Positions 38,925-48,413 of a stretch of DNA of 64,000 bases are shown piece after piece. The notes under the pieces are model-generated. The model worked only from the letters and a program-made list of their open reading frames with translations. It was not told where the DNA came from and ran no database searches. Source of the DNA: Chloroflexota bacterium. GTDB taxonomy: Bacteria > Chloroflexota > Limnocylindria > Limnocylindrales > CSP1-4. The stretch's first letter is position 1, and each line of letters begins with the position of its first letter. The DNA lies in contig JAJYLZ010000005.1 of assembly GCA_021787395.1 (NCBI GenBank), positions 1 through 64,000 of the forward strand, in the 5' to 3' direction. The translations under genes were made by a program, and so were the position numbers.

Positions 38925-39735
38925 CGACGTACAGGGCCACGACAGGCCCGGCGAACAGGAACGAGTCGATCCGGTCCAGGATCCCGCCGTGGCCCGGGAT
39001 GAGCGTGCCGGAGTCCTTGGCACCGGCCGCGCGCTTGAGCATCGATTCGGCGAGGTCGCCCGCCTGGGCCGCGAGGCCGATCAGCGGGCCGAGCGCGAGC
39101 CCGCCGGCGGGGGCCTGCCCCAGCGCCGCCAGCATGGCGCTGGTCACGACGGTGGTGGCGATCAGGCCCCCGACCACGCCCTCGACCGACTTGCTGGGCG
39201 AGATGTGGGTCAGGAACTTGTGGCGGCCGATCTGGCGGCCGACCAGGAACGCGCCGGTGTCGAAGCTCCAGACCCCGAGCACGAGCAGCAGGATCCAGCC
39301 CTGCGCCGCGGACAGGACGTGGAGGGGCGCGCCCGACGGCACGGCCGGGGCGCCGTTGGCGAGGTGGAGCACGAACGCGATCAAGCCCACGTACCCGGCC
39401 CCGAACACCGTGGCGACCCAGACCACCAGCCCGTCGCGCGGGTCCGGGCGCCCGAACGCCCCCATGCCGGCGAGCACGGTGCCCACCGCCACCAGCAGCA
39501 GGCCCTTCTCGCCCCCGGGGGCGAGCGCCGCCTCGAGGACGAACGCGACGGCCAGCGCCGTGCCGAACAGGGACAGCGACGGGTAGCCCGCCTGCCTGAG
39601 CAGCCGGAACACCTCGAGCCCGCCCAGCGCCGCCACGAGGATCAGGACGGCCGCCACCGCCGGCACGCCGATCCAGAGGGCGATGACGAGCGGCGGCACC
39701 ATGACCAGTGCCGAGATCGCGCGAGTGCGGAGCAC
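38908..39735 (-). CDS. cdsA: Phosphatidate cytidylyltransferase
   Basis: DTGAFLVGRQIGRHKFLTHISPSKSVEGVVGGL ... KDSGTLIPGHGGILDRIDSFLF. Confidence 0.96.
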   Translation of the reverse strand: MLRTRAISALVMVPPLVIALWIGVPAVAAVLILVAALGGLEVFRLLRQAGYPSLSLFGTALAVAFVLEAALAPGGEKGLLLVAVGTVLAGMGAFGRPDPRDGLVVWVATVFGAGYVGLIAFVLHLANGAPAVPSGAPLHVLSAAQGWILLLVLGVWSFDTGAFLVGRQIGRHKFLTHISPSKSVEGVVGGLIATTVVTSAMLAALGQAPAGGLALGPLIGLAAQAGDLAESMLKRAAGAKDSGTLIPGHGGILDRIDSFLFAGPVVALYVVALVR

Positions 39736-39738
39736 GGC

Positions 39739-40545
39739 CTAGCGCCCGAAGCGACGCGTGCGCCGGGCGAACTCCAGGAGCGCGGCGTCGAACTCGGCCG
39801 GTCCGAAGTCGGGCCACAGGCAGTCCGTGAACACCAGCTCGGCGTAGGCGGACTGCCAGATCAGGAAGTTGCTGACGCGCTGCTCGCCGCCGGTCCGGAC
39901 CAGGAGGTCGGGGTCCGGCAGGCCGGCGGTGTACAGGGCGTCGCTGACGGTGCGCTCGTCCACCTCGTCGGGCTGGACGCCCGACGCGACGATCCGCCGC
40001 ACGGCATCCACGAGCTCGGTCCTGCCTGCGTAGTTCCAGGCGATGTTGAGGTGGAGCCGGGTCCCCTCGGCCGTCCGGGAGAGGGCGTTCTCGATCGACG
40101 CCCGCGTCTCCTCGGGCAGCTCCTCGACACGTCCCAGCACCTGGACGTGCACGCCCTGGGCCCGCAGCTCCTCGGTCTCGTTGGCGATGGCGCGCCCCAG
40201 CAGCTCGAACAGCCCGGTGACCTCGTCGTCGGAGCGGGCCCAGTTCTCGCGGCTGAACCCGTACAGGGTGAGCATCGGGACGCCGCGTCGGACGGCCTGC
40301 TGCAGGACGCCCCGGACCGCCTCCATGCCCGCCGCGTGCCCCTCGAAGTCGCTCACGCCACGGGCCCGCGCCCAGCGGCGGTTGCCGTCCATGATGATCG
40401 CGACGTGCCGGGGCATCTCCTCGGGCGGCAGGCCCGCCTCGAGGGCGGGCGCGTCCCGGGTCGGGGCCGACGGGGCCGGCCCGTGGGCGAGCGGCGGCGC
40501 GTCCGTGGGGCGCGTGACGGGGCGATCGAGCGGCGCCTGGGCCAC
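39739..40545 (-). CDS. uppS: Isoprenyl transferase (undecaprenyl diphosphate synthase)
   Basis: PRHVAIIMDGNRRWARARGVSDFEGHAAGMEAVR ... RTGGEQRVSNFLIWQSAYAELVFTDCLWPDF. Confidence 0.96.
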   Translation of the reverse strand: MAQAPLDRPVTRPTDAPPLAHGPAPSAPTRDAPALEAGLPPEEMPRHVAIIMDGNRRWARARGVSDFEGHAAGMEAVRGVLQQAVRRGVPMLTLYGFSRENWARSDDEVTGLFELLGRAIANETEELRAQGVHVQVLGRVEELPEETRASIENALSRTAEGTRLHLNIAWNYAGRTELVDAVRRIVASGVQPDEVDERTVSDALYTAGLPDPDLLVRTGGEQRVSNFLIWQSAYAELVFTDCLWPDFGPAEFDAALLEFARRTRRFGR

Positions 40546-41102
40546 TAGACCTCGAGGACCTCCTGCTCCTTGACGCCACCGAGCCGATCCACGTCGGCGA
40601 TCACCCGGTCGGTGATCTTCTGGAGCTGGTCCTGCTGCCGGCGCGACTCGTCCGCGCCGAGCGTGCCGTCACGCTCCTCCCTCTTGATGGCGTCCGCCGC
40701 CTCGCGGCGGAGGTTGCGGATCTCGACGCGCGCCTCTTCCATCCGCTTGTGGACGCTCTTGACGATGTCCTTGCGACGCTCCTCGGTGAGCGGCGGGATG
40801 TTGAGGCGCACGACCGTGCCGTCCACATTGGGCATGAGCCCGATGTCGGACTTCATGATGGCCTTCTCGATGGCGCCCAGGACGCCCCGGTCCCAGGGCT
40901 GGATCACGATCTGGTGCGGCTCGGGCACGCTGATCGAGGCCAGCTGGTTGAGCGGCGTGGGCGTGCCGTAGTACTCCACGTGGATCCGCTCGACGAGGGC
41001 GGTCGAGGCCCGGCCGGTCCGGAGTCCGGCGAAATCGCGCTCCATCGCCTCCACCGCGCGCGACATCTTGTGCTCGGCGCTGGCTAGGTCTTCGCTGGTC
41101 AT
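40545..41102 (-). CDS. frr: Ribosome recycling factor
   Basis: [50 protein letters not shown]. Confidence 0.97.
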   Translation of the reverse strand: MTSEDLASAEHKMSRAVEAMERDFAGLRTGRASTALVERIHVEYYGTPTPLNQLASISVPEPHQIVIQPWDRGVLGAIEKAIMKSDIGLMPNVDGTVVRLNIPPLTEERRKDIVKSVHKRMEEARVEIRNLRREAADAIKREERDGTLGADESRRQQDQLQKITDRVIADVDRLGGVKEQEVLEV

Positions 41103-41893
41103 GCGGTGGCTCCTCCGGTCTCGCCGGCGATGAGGGTTCCCACTGGCTCGCCGCGAGCCACCCTCGTGATGTTCTCCGGTCGGTTGAGGTCGAACACGAC
41201 GATCGGCAGGTCGTTCTCCTGGCAGAGGGAGACCGCCGCCGCGTCGAGCACCTTGAGCTGGTCGCGCAGGACGTCGAGGTAGCCCAGGCGCTCGTAGCGC
41301 GTCGCCGTGGGGACCTTCATCGGGTCCGCGTCGTAGACGCCGTCCACCTTGGTGGCCTTGAGCAGGACCTCGGCGTCGATCTCCACGGCGCGCAGCGCGG
41401 CCGCGGTGTCCGTGGTGAAGTACGGGTTGCCGGTGCCGGCCACGAACACCACGACCCGGCCCTTCTCGAGGTGGCGGACGGCGCGGCGGCGGATGTACGG
41501 CTCCGCGACCTCGTTCATCGCGATCGCCGACATGACCCGGACGGGGACGCCCGCGCGCTCGATCGCGTCCTGCAGGGCGAGTCCGTTCATGACCGTGGCC
41601 AGCATGCCGATGTAGTCGCCCGTCGCGCGGTCCATGCCGCGGGCGGCCGCGGCCATGCCGCGGAAGATGTTGCCGCCGCCGACGACGATCCCGACCTCGA
41701 CGCCCATGGCGACGACGTCGGCGACCTGCCGGGCGATGAACGCGCAGAACGCCGGGTCGACGCCGTACTGGCGCTCCCCGAGCAGGGCCTCGCCCGAGAG
41801 CTTGAGCAGGATCCGGCGGTAGCGGAGCGGGCCGGGGCTGGGGGCCGTGTCCGGCCCCGCACTCCCGCCTGCCGCCCGACCGGGCTCGGTCAC
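41099..41893 (-). CDS. pyrH: UMP kinase
   Basis: [61 protein letters not shown] start inferred. Confidence 0.96.
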   Translation of the reverse strand: MTEPGRAAGGSAGPDTAPSPGPLRYRRILLKLSGEALLGERQYGVDPAFCAFIARQVADVVAMGVEVGIVVGGGNIFRGMAAAARGMDRATGDYIGMLATVMNGLALQDAIERAGVPVRVMSAIAMNEVAEPYIRRRAVRHLEKGRVVVFVAGTGNPYFTTDTAAALRAVEIDAEVLLKATKVDGVYDADPMKVPTATRYERLGYLDVLRDQLKVLDAAAVSLCQENDLPIVVFDLNRPENITRVARGEPVGTLIAGETGGATA

Positions 41894-42486
41894 ATCTCCT
41901 CCCCGAGGGCGAAGCGGACGAAGCGCCGGACGCGGATGTTCTCGCCGATCGTCGAGATCTTCTCGGTCACCAGGTCGCGCACGGACCGGTCCTCGTCGCG
42001 GAAGGGCTGCTCGAGCAGGCAGACCTCCTTGTACCACTTCGCGAGCTGCCCCTCCACGATCTTCCCGCGAATCGCCTCGGGCTTGCTCTGGGTGGACTCG
42101 TCGGCGAGCAGCGCCGCCTTCTTGGCCTCGAGCTCGGCGGGCGGGATGCGGTCGGTGTCCACGTACAGCGGCGCGAGGCCGGCGACCTGCATCGCGAGGT
42201 CGCGCACGAGCTTCTGGAACTCCTCCGTCCGGGCGACGAAGTCCGTCTCGCAGTTGACCTCGATCAGCACGCCGACGCGGCCCCCGGTGTGGATGTAGCT
42301 GGCCACGAGGCCCTCGCGGGCGTCGCGGCCGGCCTTCTTCGCCGCCGCCGCGAGACCGCGCTCGCGCAGCAGCGCGACGGCCTTCTCCATGTCGCCGCCG
42401 ACCTCCTCGAGCGCGCGCTTGCAGTCCATCATGCCCGCGCCGGTGCGCTCTCGAAGCTCCTTGACGGCCTCGGCCGTGATCGCCAT
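41890..42486 (-). CDS. tsf: Elongation factor Ts
   Basis: [48 protein letters not shown]. Confidence 0.97.
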   Translation of the reverse strand: MAITAEAVKELRERTGAGMMDCKRALEEVGGDMEKAVALLRERGLAAAAKKAGRDAREGLVASYIHTGGRVGVLIEVNCETDFVARTEEFQKLVRDLAMQVAGLAPLYVDTDRIPPAELEAKKAALLADESTQSKPEAIRGKIVEGQLAKWYKEVCLLEQPFRDEDRSVRDLVTEKISTIGENIRVRRFVRFALGEEM

Positions 42487-42606
42487 GTGGGTGATGCTCC
42501 TGTCGTGGTGTTCGGCGGGTCGCGCCCGCCAAGGTTCGTTGCACGCAGACGACGGCCAGCGGCCGGCGTCAGCCGGGCTGGCCGAGCGGGCCCGCCCGGA
42601 GCGGCG

Positions 42607-43467
42607 TCACTCGGCGGACGCGGCCGGGGCGCCGGGCAGCAGGTCGTCGTCCTCGGGCTCGAAGGTCAGCGTGCCGCCGGCCGCGAGCTGGGCCACCAGG
42701 TCGGCCGCGGCCCTCTCGTCGAACTCCGGCTCCTCGGCCGCCGGCGCCTCGGCCGGCTCCGGCTCCGCGGCCGCGTGGGCAGCGCGCAGGCGCGCGCCCT
42801 CGATGGCCGCGTCGGCCACCAGCTGGCACAGCAGCCGGATCGCGCGGATCGCGTCGTCGTTGGCCGGGATGATGTAGTCGAGCTCGTCGGGGTCCACGTT
42901 CGTGTCGCCGGTGCCGACGACCGGGATCTCGAGCTTGTTGGCCTCGGTCACCGCGATGCGCTCGCGGTGGGGGTCGACGATGAAGATCGCTCCCGGGAGC
43001 CGCTTCATCTTGCGGATGCCGCCCAGCGTCGCCTGGAGCTTGGTCAGCTCCTCGAGGTGCTTGGCGGCCTCCTTCTTCGTCATCCGGTCGAAGTCCCCCG
43101 CCATCTGGCGGGCCTCGAGCTGGTCGAGCAGCCCGATGCGCTTCTTGATGGTCACGAAGTTGGTCAGCATGCCGCCGAGCCAGCGCTTGGTGACGTACGG
43201 CTGGCCGGCCCGGATGGCCTCCTGCATCACCGGCTCCTGCGCCTGCTTCTTGGTGCCCACGAAGAGCACGCTCTCGCCGCGGGCGACCGTGTCGGTGACG
43301 TACGCGAGCGCGACGTCGAGGCGCTTGACCGTCTGCGCCAGGTCGATGATGTGGATGCCGTTGCGCTCGGCGAAGATGTAGGGCTTCATCTTCGGGTTCC
43401 AGCGCCGGGTCTGGTGTCCGAAGTGGACGCCGGCCTCGAGGAGCTGGCGCATCGAGACGGTGGGCAC
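42607..43467 (-). CDS. rpsB: 30S ribosomal protein S2
   Basis: [41 protein letters not shown]. Confidence 0.97.
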   Translation of the reverse strand: MPTVSMRQLLEAGVHFGHQTRRWNPKMKPYIFAERNGIHIIDLAQTVKRLDVALAYVTDTVARGESVLFVGTKKQAQEPVMQEAIRAGQPYVTKRWLGGMLTNFVTIKKRIGLLDQLEARQMAGDFDRMTKKEAAKHLEELTKLQATLGGIRKMKRLPGAIFIVDPHRERIAVTEANKLEIPVVGTGDTNVDPDELDYIIPANDDAIRAIRLLCQLVADAAIEGARLRAAHAAAEPEPAEAPAAEEPEFDERAAADLVAQLAAGGTLTFEPEDDDLLPGAPAASAE

Positions 43468-43634
43468 GCGTGACCTCCTGCGGTTCGTGTCCTCCGCGGA
43501 CCGCCTGCGGGGACCGCGCTCGGGGCCTGGCCCGGCAACGGCACCGTCCCGTCAGGGAGCTGTCCGCGTGTGAGCTCCGTCCAGCGTCCGCCGGGCGGGC
43601 ATGACCAATCGCCGTGGGGTCCACGGCGGGCGGG

Positions 43635-43640
43635 AGTGTA
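43635..43640 (-). promoter_or_regulatory. Putative -10 (TACACT, extended TG) upstream of rpsB
   Basis: GTGTGCTACACTCCCGCC on minus strand, similar to rpsO/rplS motif. Confidence 0.4.
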
Positions 43641-43711
43641 GCACACGCCCGTCCCCGGACCGGCCGGCTCGGCCGCCGTGGCGGACGGGTGCAGCTCCCG
43701 CGGCCGCGACC

Positions 43712-44113
43712 CTACACCGCGATGCCCCGGTGGTGGCGGAGCGAGAGCCGGCCGTCGGGACCCCGGTCGATCGCGATCAGGTCCACCCGCACCGGAAGCG
43801 GCGGCAGCCGCCGGCCGTCCGGGAGCGATCCTCGCCAGGCCAGCTCGCCCGCCGCCCGGCGCAGGACCGCGCGCTTGCGGCGGTCGACGGTCTCCTCGGC
43901 CAGCCCGAAGTCGCGTCGAGCCCGGCGGCGGACCTCGACCACGACCAGCGACGGCGGGTCGGCCGGGTCGATGGCGAGCAGGTCCAGCTCGGCGCGGCCG
44001 ACGCGCACGTTTCGGGCGATGACCTGCCAGCCCATCGCCTCGAGGCGCTCGGCCGCCACGCGCTCGCCCTCGTCGCCGATGCGCTGGGCTGGGGTCGAGC
44101 GTGCACGTTCCAT
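43712..44113 (-). CDS. YraN family endonuclease-like protein (UPF0102)
   Basis: GDEGERVAAERLEAMGWQVIARNVRVGRAELDLLAIDPADPPSLVVVEVRRRA. Confidence 0.92.
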   Translation of the reverse strand: MERARSTPAQRIGDEGERVAAERLEAMGWQVIARNVRVGRAELDLLAIDPADPPSLVVVEVRRRARRDFGLAEETVDRRKRAVLRRAAGELAWRGSLPDGRRLPPLPVRVDLIAIDRGPDGRLSLRHHRGIAV

Positions 44114-44220
44114 GCCGCCAGCCTGTCCCGGGCCGATCAACCGCGCCTTATCCCGGCATTGCGCGGCGGGTTCCCCTGGCCGACCGCCGCTGCACCCGGG
44201 CACCGGACGGCGCCCGCCGC

Positions 44221-44988
44221 TCAGCTGCCGGCGCCCCACTCCGCCAGGTCCCGGTCGAGCTCCAGGGCGGCCTCGACCAGATCGGCATCGGCGCTGTGGA
44301 CGTTCTCGGCCCCGCCGTCGCCCGGGTCCCCCGGCACCTCGTCGAACAGCGCCAGCTGGTCGCCGGCCAAGAGGACCCGGAGCGCCTGCCAACTCCGCCG
44401 GTGGTGCGGCGTCAGGCCGTAGGCCCGGATCGCCTCCCGGTGCTCGAGCGTGGCGTACCCGGCGTTCCGATCCCAGCCGTACTGCGGGTAGCGCAGCGCG
44501 AGGTTGTGCATCATCCGGTCGCGGACGATCTTGGCGACGACCGAGGCGCACGCGATCGAGTAGACCTTCGCGTCGCCGTCGACGACGGCCGTGTACGGGC
44601 CCACCTGCTCCTCGAAGCCCGCGATCCGGAGGCCGTCCACCAGCACGTGGTCGTGGCCGCCGAGGCGGGCGATCGCGCGGCGCATCGCGAGGTGGGTGGC
44701 GTGGTAGATGTTGAGGCGGTCGATGTCGGCCACCGACGCGGCCCCGACGCCGACCGCCACGGCCCGTCGCCGGATGATCGGGGCGAGCCGCTCACGCTGG
44801 GCAGCGGAGAGCGTCTTGGAGTCCCGCACGCCCGGGATGCGCTTGCAGTTGGGCGGCATGACCACGGCCGCCGCCACGACCGCGCCGCAGGTCGGGGCCA
44901 CGCCCACCTCGTCGACGCCGGCGACCCGCAGCAGGCCGGCATTCCACAGCGGGCGCTCGTAGTGGAGGGTGGGCACGATCGCGGCCAT
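44221..44988 (-). CDS. rnhB: Ribonuclease HII, non-canonical GRG motif
   Basis: AGVDEVGVAPTCGAVVAAAVVMPPN..DSKTLSAAQRERL ... VLVDGLRI ... ASVVAKIVRDRMM...YGWDRNAGYATLEHREAI. Confidence 0.9.
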   Translation of the reverse strand: MAAIVPTLHYERPLWNAGLLRVAGVDEVGVAPTCGAVVAAAVVMPPNCKRIPGVRDSKTLSAAQRERLAPIIRRRAVAVGVGAASVADIDRLNIYHATHLAMRRAIARLGGHDHVLVDGLRIAGFEEQVGPYTAVVDGDAKVYSIACASVVAKIVRDRMMHNLALRYPQYGWDRNAGYATLEHREAIRAYGLTPHHRRSWQALRVLLAGDQLALFDEVPGDPGDGGAENVHSADADLVEAALELDRDLAEWGAGS

Positions 44989-45036
44989 CTCGTCCACAGC
45001 GTAGCGCCGCACGGCGATCGGCGGCACACTCGGGGC

Positions 45037-45870
45037 ATGCAGCGGCCCTTCGCGCAGGTTGACGTGTTCACGACGGGGCCCGGGCTCGGCAACCCCCTCG
45101 CCGTGGTGCTGGACGCGTCCGGCCTCAGCGCCCGGGAGATGCAGCGGTTCGCCCGCTGGACCAACCTGTCCGAGACCACCTTCGTCCTGCCGCCCGACGA
45201 CCCTGCCGCGGACTACGCCGTGCGCATCTTCACGCCCCAGGGCGAGGTCCCCTTCGCCGGCCACCCCACCCTGGGCACGTGCCACGCCTGGCTCGAGGCG
45301 GGCGGGCGGCCGAGGGACGAGACGACCGTCGTGCAGTCGTGCGCGTCCGGGCTGATCCCGGTACGACGGGCGGGTGACGGCACGCTCGCGTTCGCGGAGC
45401 CTCCCCTGCTCCGGTCGGGGCCGGTGGAGGAGGCGCTGATCGAGCGGATCGCGGCCTCGATCGGCCTCGAGCGCCACGACATCGCCGACGCCCAGTGGGC
45501 CGACAACGGCCCGGGCTGGGTGGCCGTCCTGCTCCAGAGCGCGGAGGCCGTGCTGTCCGTTCGCCCCGGCGCGGTGTTCTGCGACCTCGGGCTGCTCGGG
45601 CTCTACCCGGCGGGATCCCCCGCCGCGCTCGAGGTGCGCGCCATGTGGCCCCAGGACGGCTCCGTCGTCGAGGACCCGGTGACCGGCAGCCTCAACGCGT
45701 CGGCCGCCGGCTGGCTCGTCCGCAGTGGCCGGCTGACACCGCCCTACGTGGCGACGCAGGGCGCGGCGATCGGCCGGGCCGGCCGCGTGGAGGTCACCCA
45801 AGACGCCGACGGGACGATCTGGACCGGGGGCCGGTCGATCACCGTGGTGACCGGCACGGTGGACCTGTGA
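45037..45870 (+). CDS. PhzF family isomerase
   Basis: QVDVFTTGPGLGNPLAVVLDASGLSAREMQRFARWTNLSETTFVLPP ... FAGHPTLGTCH. Confidence 0.95.
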   Translation: MQRPFAQVDVFTTGPGLGNPLAVVLDASGLSAREMQRFARWTNLSETTFVLPPDDPAADYAVRIFTPQGEVPFAGHPTLGTCHAWLEAGGRPRDETTVVQSCASGLIPVRRAGDGTLAFAEPPLLRSGPVEEALIERIAASIGLERHDIADAQWADNGPGWVAVLLQSAEAVLSVRPGAVFCDLGLLGLYPAGSPAALEVRAMWPQDGSVVEDPVTGSLNASAAGWLVRSGRLTPPYVATQGAAIGRAGRVEVTQDADGTIWTGGRSITVVTGTVDL

Positions 45871-45886
45871 GCCTCCGGGAATCGAT

Positions 45887-45912
45887 CGACCCCCGGCGCT
45901 GACCGGGGGTCG
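45887..45912. terminator. Bidirectional terminator-like hairpin between phzF and rplS
   Basis: cgacccccgg-cgctga-ccgggggtcg. Confidence 0.7.
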
Positions 45913-45960
45913 GGAGCGGAACGTGCGCCGGCCGACGGCTCCGGCCGCCGGCCCGGCGGG

Positions 45961-46305
45961 CTAGCGGCGCTCGCGGAGCGTGGTCGCGGCCTTGCCCACG
46001 CGGTCGCGCAGGAAGTACAGCTTGGCGCGGCGCACCTCGCCGTGGCGCACGACCTCGATCTTCTCGATGCGCGGGCTGTGCAGCTTGAACGTCCGCTCCA
46101 CGCCGACGCCCGAGGCGATGCGCCGCACGGTGATCGTGGTGGCGATCCCCGAGTTGCGCACCCGCATCACGAGGCCCTCGAAGACCTGAATGCGCTCGCG
46201 GTTGCCCTCGACCACCTTCGCCGACACCTTGACGGTGTCGCCGGGCACGATGGCGGGAAGGTCGGTCCGAAGCTGGTCGGCCACGATCTCGTTGAGCACG
46301 TTCAC
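45961..46305 (-). CDS. rplS: 50S ribosomal protein L19
   Basis: [92 protein letters not shown]. Confidence 0.97.
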   Translation of the reverse strand: MNVLNEIVADQLRTDLPAIVPGDTVKVSAKVVEGNRERIQVFEGLVMRVRNSGIATTITVRRIASGVGVERTFKLHSPRIEKIEVVRHGEVRRAKLYFLRDRVGKAATTLRERR

Positions 46306-46391
46306 GGTAGAGCAGTCCTTGTTCGGTCGTCGGCAGCGGCGGCTGCGGGTCTCGGAGGCATGGGGCGGCGCGCCTCAGAGGGCTAGGCCGA

Positions 46392-46406
46392 CGGCGGAGG
46401 ATAGCA
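46392..46406 (-). promoter_or_regulatory. Putative extended -10 promoter of rplS (TGCTATCCTCCGCCG)
   Basis: Identical 15-mer upstream of rpsO. Confidence 0.5.
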
Positions 46407-46439
46407 CGCCCGCGCCCCGGTGTCAGCCCGGCTGTCCCT

Positions 46440-47813
46440 GCTCAGTGAAACTGTCAGGGCCAACTGCTCAGTGATTTTGTCAGTCTCGCCCCATGAGGGA
46501 GACACTGACGTTGAACGCCAAGGAGCAGCAGCGCAGCGAGGTCGTGAGCCGCTGGCTGGCCGGGATCGTCACGACAGGGGAGGCCGTGCTGCTGCTCGGC
46601 TGCAGCGAGCGGACGGCCTGGCGCCTGCGGGCGGCCATGGTGCGCGAGGGCGCCGCGGGTCTCGCCCATGGCAACCGGGGCCGGAGCTCGCCGCGCCGGC
46701 TGCCCGGGGAGGCCGCCGACCGGATCGTCGCCCTGGCGACGATCGAGTACCGTGGGTTCAACGACACGCACCTCGCCGAGGCGCTTGCCGAGGAGGGGGT
46801 CGTGATCAGCCGGTCCGCGCTGCGCCGCCTGCTGCGCTCGCGCGGGATCGCCTCGCCGAGGCGGCGGCGGGCGCCCCGGTACCGGAGCCGCCGGGAGCGG
46901 ATGGCCCAGGCGGGGCTCATGGTCCAGGTCGACGGCAGCCGGCACGACTGGCTCGAGGGCCGGGGGCCGTGGCTCACCCTGGTGGGCGGCATCGACGATG
47001 CGACCGGGGTGATCACGGGCGCCGTGTTCCGCGAGGCCGAGGACGGGGTCGGGTACCTCCTGGTGCTGCGCCAGACGGCCCGCCGGTACGGGCTGCCGGC
47101 CTCGATCTACCGCGACGGCTCGTCCGTGTTCGCCCCCTCCCGTCCCGCCGCCGGGCAGCGCGACGAGGCGACCCAGGTCGGCCGGGCCCTCGCCGAGCTC
47201 GGGATCACGAGCATCCCGGCAGGCTCGGCCCAGGCCAAGGGCCGGATCGAGCGCGCCTGGGGCACGTTCCAGGACCGCCTGGTGTCCGAGCTGCGGCAGC
47301 GGGGGGTCACCGACCTCGCCGGCGCCAACGCGGTGCTCGACGCCTTCGTCCCGCGCTTCAACCGCCGCTTCGCGGTGCCCGCGGCCAACCCGGCGCCGGC
47401 CTGGCGCCCGGTGCCGGCCGGCCTCGACCTCGCCCACGTGCTCGCCTTCCGCTGGCGCCGCGCGGTCGGGTCCGACAGCTGCGTCCGGCTCGACGGGATG
47501 GTGCTCCAGCTGCCGCCGGGACCGGGCGGCCGGTCCCTCGCCGGGAGCCGGGTGGAGGTCGAGCTGCGGCTCGACGGCCGCCTGCTCGTGCTCGCGCAGG
47601 GCCGCCTGCTCGCCGCCGTCGCGGCGCCCCCGGAGCCCCAGCGGCTGCGCGAGGTCCAGGCCCTCCAGCCCGGCGGACCGGTGCCCGAGCCGACCAGCCG
47701 GAACGTGGGCTATCGTCCCGCAGCAGACCATCCATGGCGGCGCCCCGCCCTCGCTCCGCGCGAACGGCGACTGACAGATTCACTGAGCAGGTGAACTGAC
47801 AGAATCGCTGAGC
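46440..47813 (+). mobile_element. ISNCY-type insertion sequence with compound terminal inverted repeats
   Basis: Left gctcagtgaaactgtcag-ggccaact-gctcagtgattttgtcag; right (rc) gctcagcgattctgtcag-ttcacct-gctcagtgaatctgtcag; transposase inside. Confidence 0.88.
46493..47794 (+). CDS. ISNCY-family DDE transposase
   Basis: N-terminal HTHs (LLLGCSERTAWRLRAAM), DDE/integrase core MVQVDGSRHDWLEGRGPWLTLVGGIDDATGVITGAVFREAE ... SAQAKGRIERAWGTFQDRLVSEL. Confidence 0.92.
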   Translation: MRETLTLNAKEQQRSEVVSRWLAGIVTTGEAVLLLGCSERTAWRLRAAMVREGAAGLAHGNRGRSSPRRLPGEAADRIVALATIEYRGFNDTHLAEALAEEGVVISRSALRRLLRSRGIASPRRRRAPRYRSRRERMAQAGLMVQVDGSRHDWLEGRGPWLTLVGGIDDATGVITGAVFREAEDGVGYLLVLRQTARRYGLPASIYRDGSSVFAPSRPAAGQRDEATQVGRALAELGITSIPAGSAQAKGRIERAWGTFQDRLVSELRQRGVTDLAGANAVLDAFVPRFNRRFAVPAANPAPAWRPVPAGLDLAHVLAFRWRRAVGSDSCVRLDGMVLQLPPGPGGRSLAGSRVEVELRLDGRLLVLAQGRLLAAVAAPPEPQRLREVQALQPGGPVPEPTSRNVGYRPAADHPWRRPALAPRERRLTDSLSR

Positions 47814-47838
47814 GTCAACACGCGGCCGACGGCGCCGG

Positions 47839-48252
47839 CTAGGCCAGGTCCTCGATCGGGCGACGCCCGGCGAAGCCGTCCTCCTGCGCGTGCCACGCCG
47901 TCACCGACGGCTCGCCCAGCCGCCAGCACAGCCAGATCGGCCTGCCGTCCGCCTCGGCCGGGAAGTCCAGCAGCCCGGTCGAGATGTCCCGCAGGACGAT
48001 GTCGCGCTCGTCGAGCCAGGCGGCGTCCGCCTGCATCTGGTCGACGAGGCCGCGGGTCCGGAGGCGCAGGCGCCGCAGTTCCGGGTCGTCCTCGGGCGCA
48101 GCGCCCGTCCCGACGGCACGCGCCTGCTCCCGCATCAGGTAGGCGTCCCGGAGGGCCGCCACCTCGTCGCGGAGGTCCCGAAGTCGCTGGACTACCGTGG
48201 TGATCTCGGGCACCATGGCGTCGGCGTCTTGGGGCGAGTAGATGCGGGACAC
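47839..48252 (-). CDS. DUF2203 family protein
   Basis: YSPQDADAMVPEITTVVQRLRDLRDEV ... FPAEADGRPIWLCWRLGEPSVTAWHAQEDGFAGRRPI. Confidence 0.88.
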   Translation of the reverse strand: MSRIYSPQDADAMVPEITTVVQRLRDLRDEVAALRDAYLMREQARAVGTGAAPEDDPELRRLRLRTRGLVDQMQADAAWLDERDIVLRDISTGLLDFPAEADGRPIWLCWRLGEPSVTAWHAQEDGFAGRRPIEDLA

Positions 48253-48258
48253 CGGCCG

Positions 48259-48264
48259 ATTGTA
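48259..48264 (-). promoter_or_regulatory. Leaderless-type -10 (TACAAT) 6 nt before DUF2203 GTG
   Basis: TACAAT-cggccg-GTG. Confidence 0.55.
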
Positions 48265-48317
48265 GCCGCGTCGCCCGTCGTTCCTCCTCGGCGGCCTTCG
48301 CGCATCGTCTCGATCGA

Positions 48318-48402
48318 TGGTCCGAGTTGACCAGACGCGAGTGCAACAAAGGGGCCATGGACGCAGACCGCGTCCGGGGCCACTCTTGCGGCAGCAAGGA
48401 GG
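48318..48402 (+). ncRNA. Candidate structured 5' leader of GH25 lysozyme gene
   Basis: TGGTC-cgagtt-GACCA hairpin; GCGAGTG...CACTCTTGC enclosing GGCC-at-GGACGC-agacc-GCGTCC-gg-GGCC; alternative CTTGC-ggca-GCAAG overlapping the AAGGAGG SD. Confidence 0.4.
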
Positions 48403-48413
48403 AACCCCAGTTC

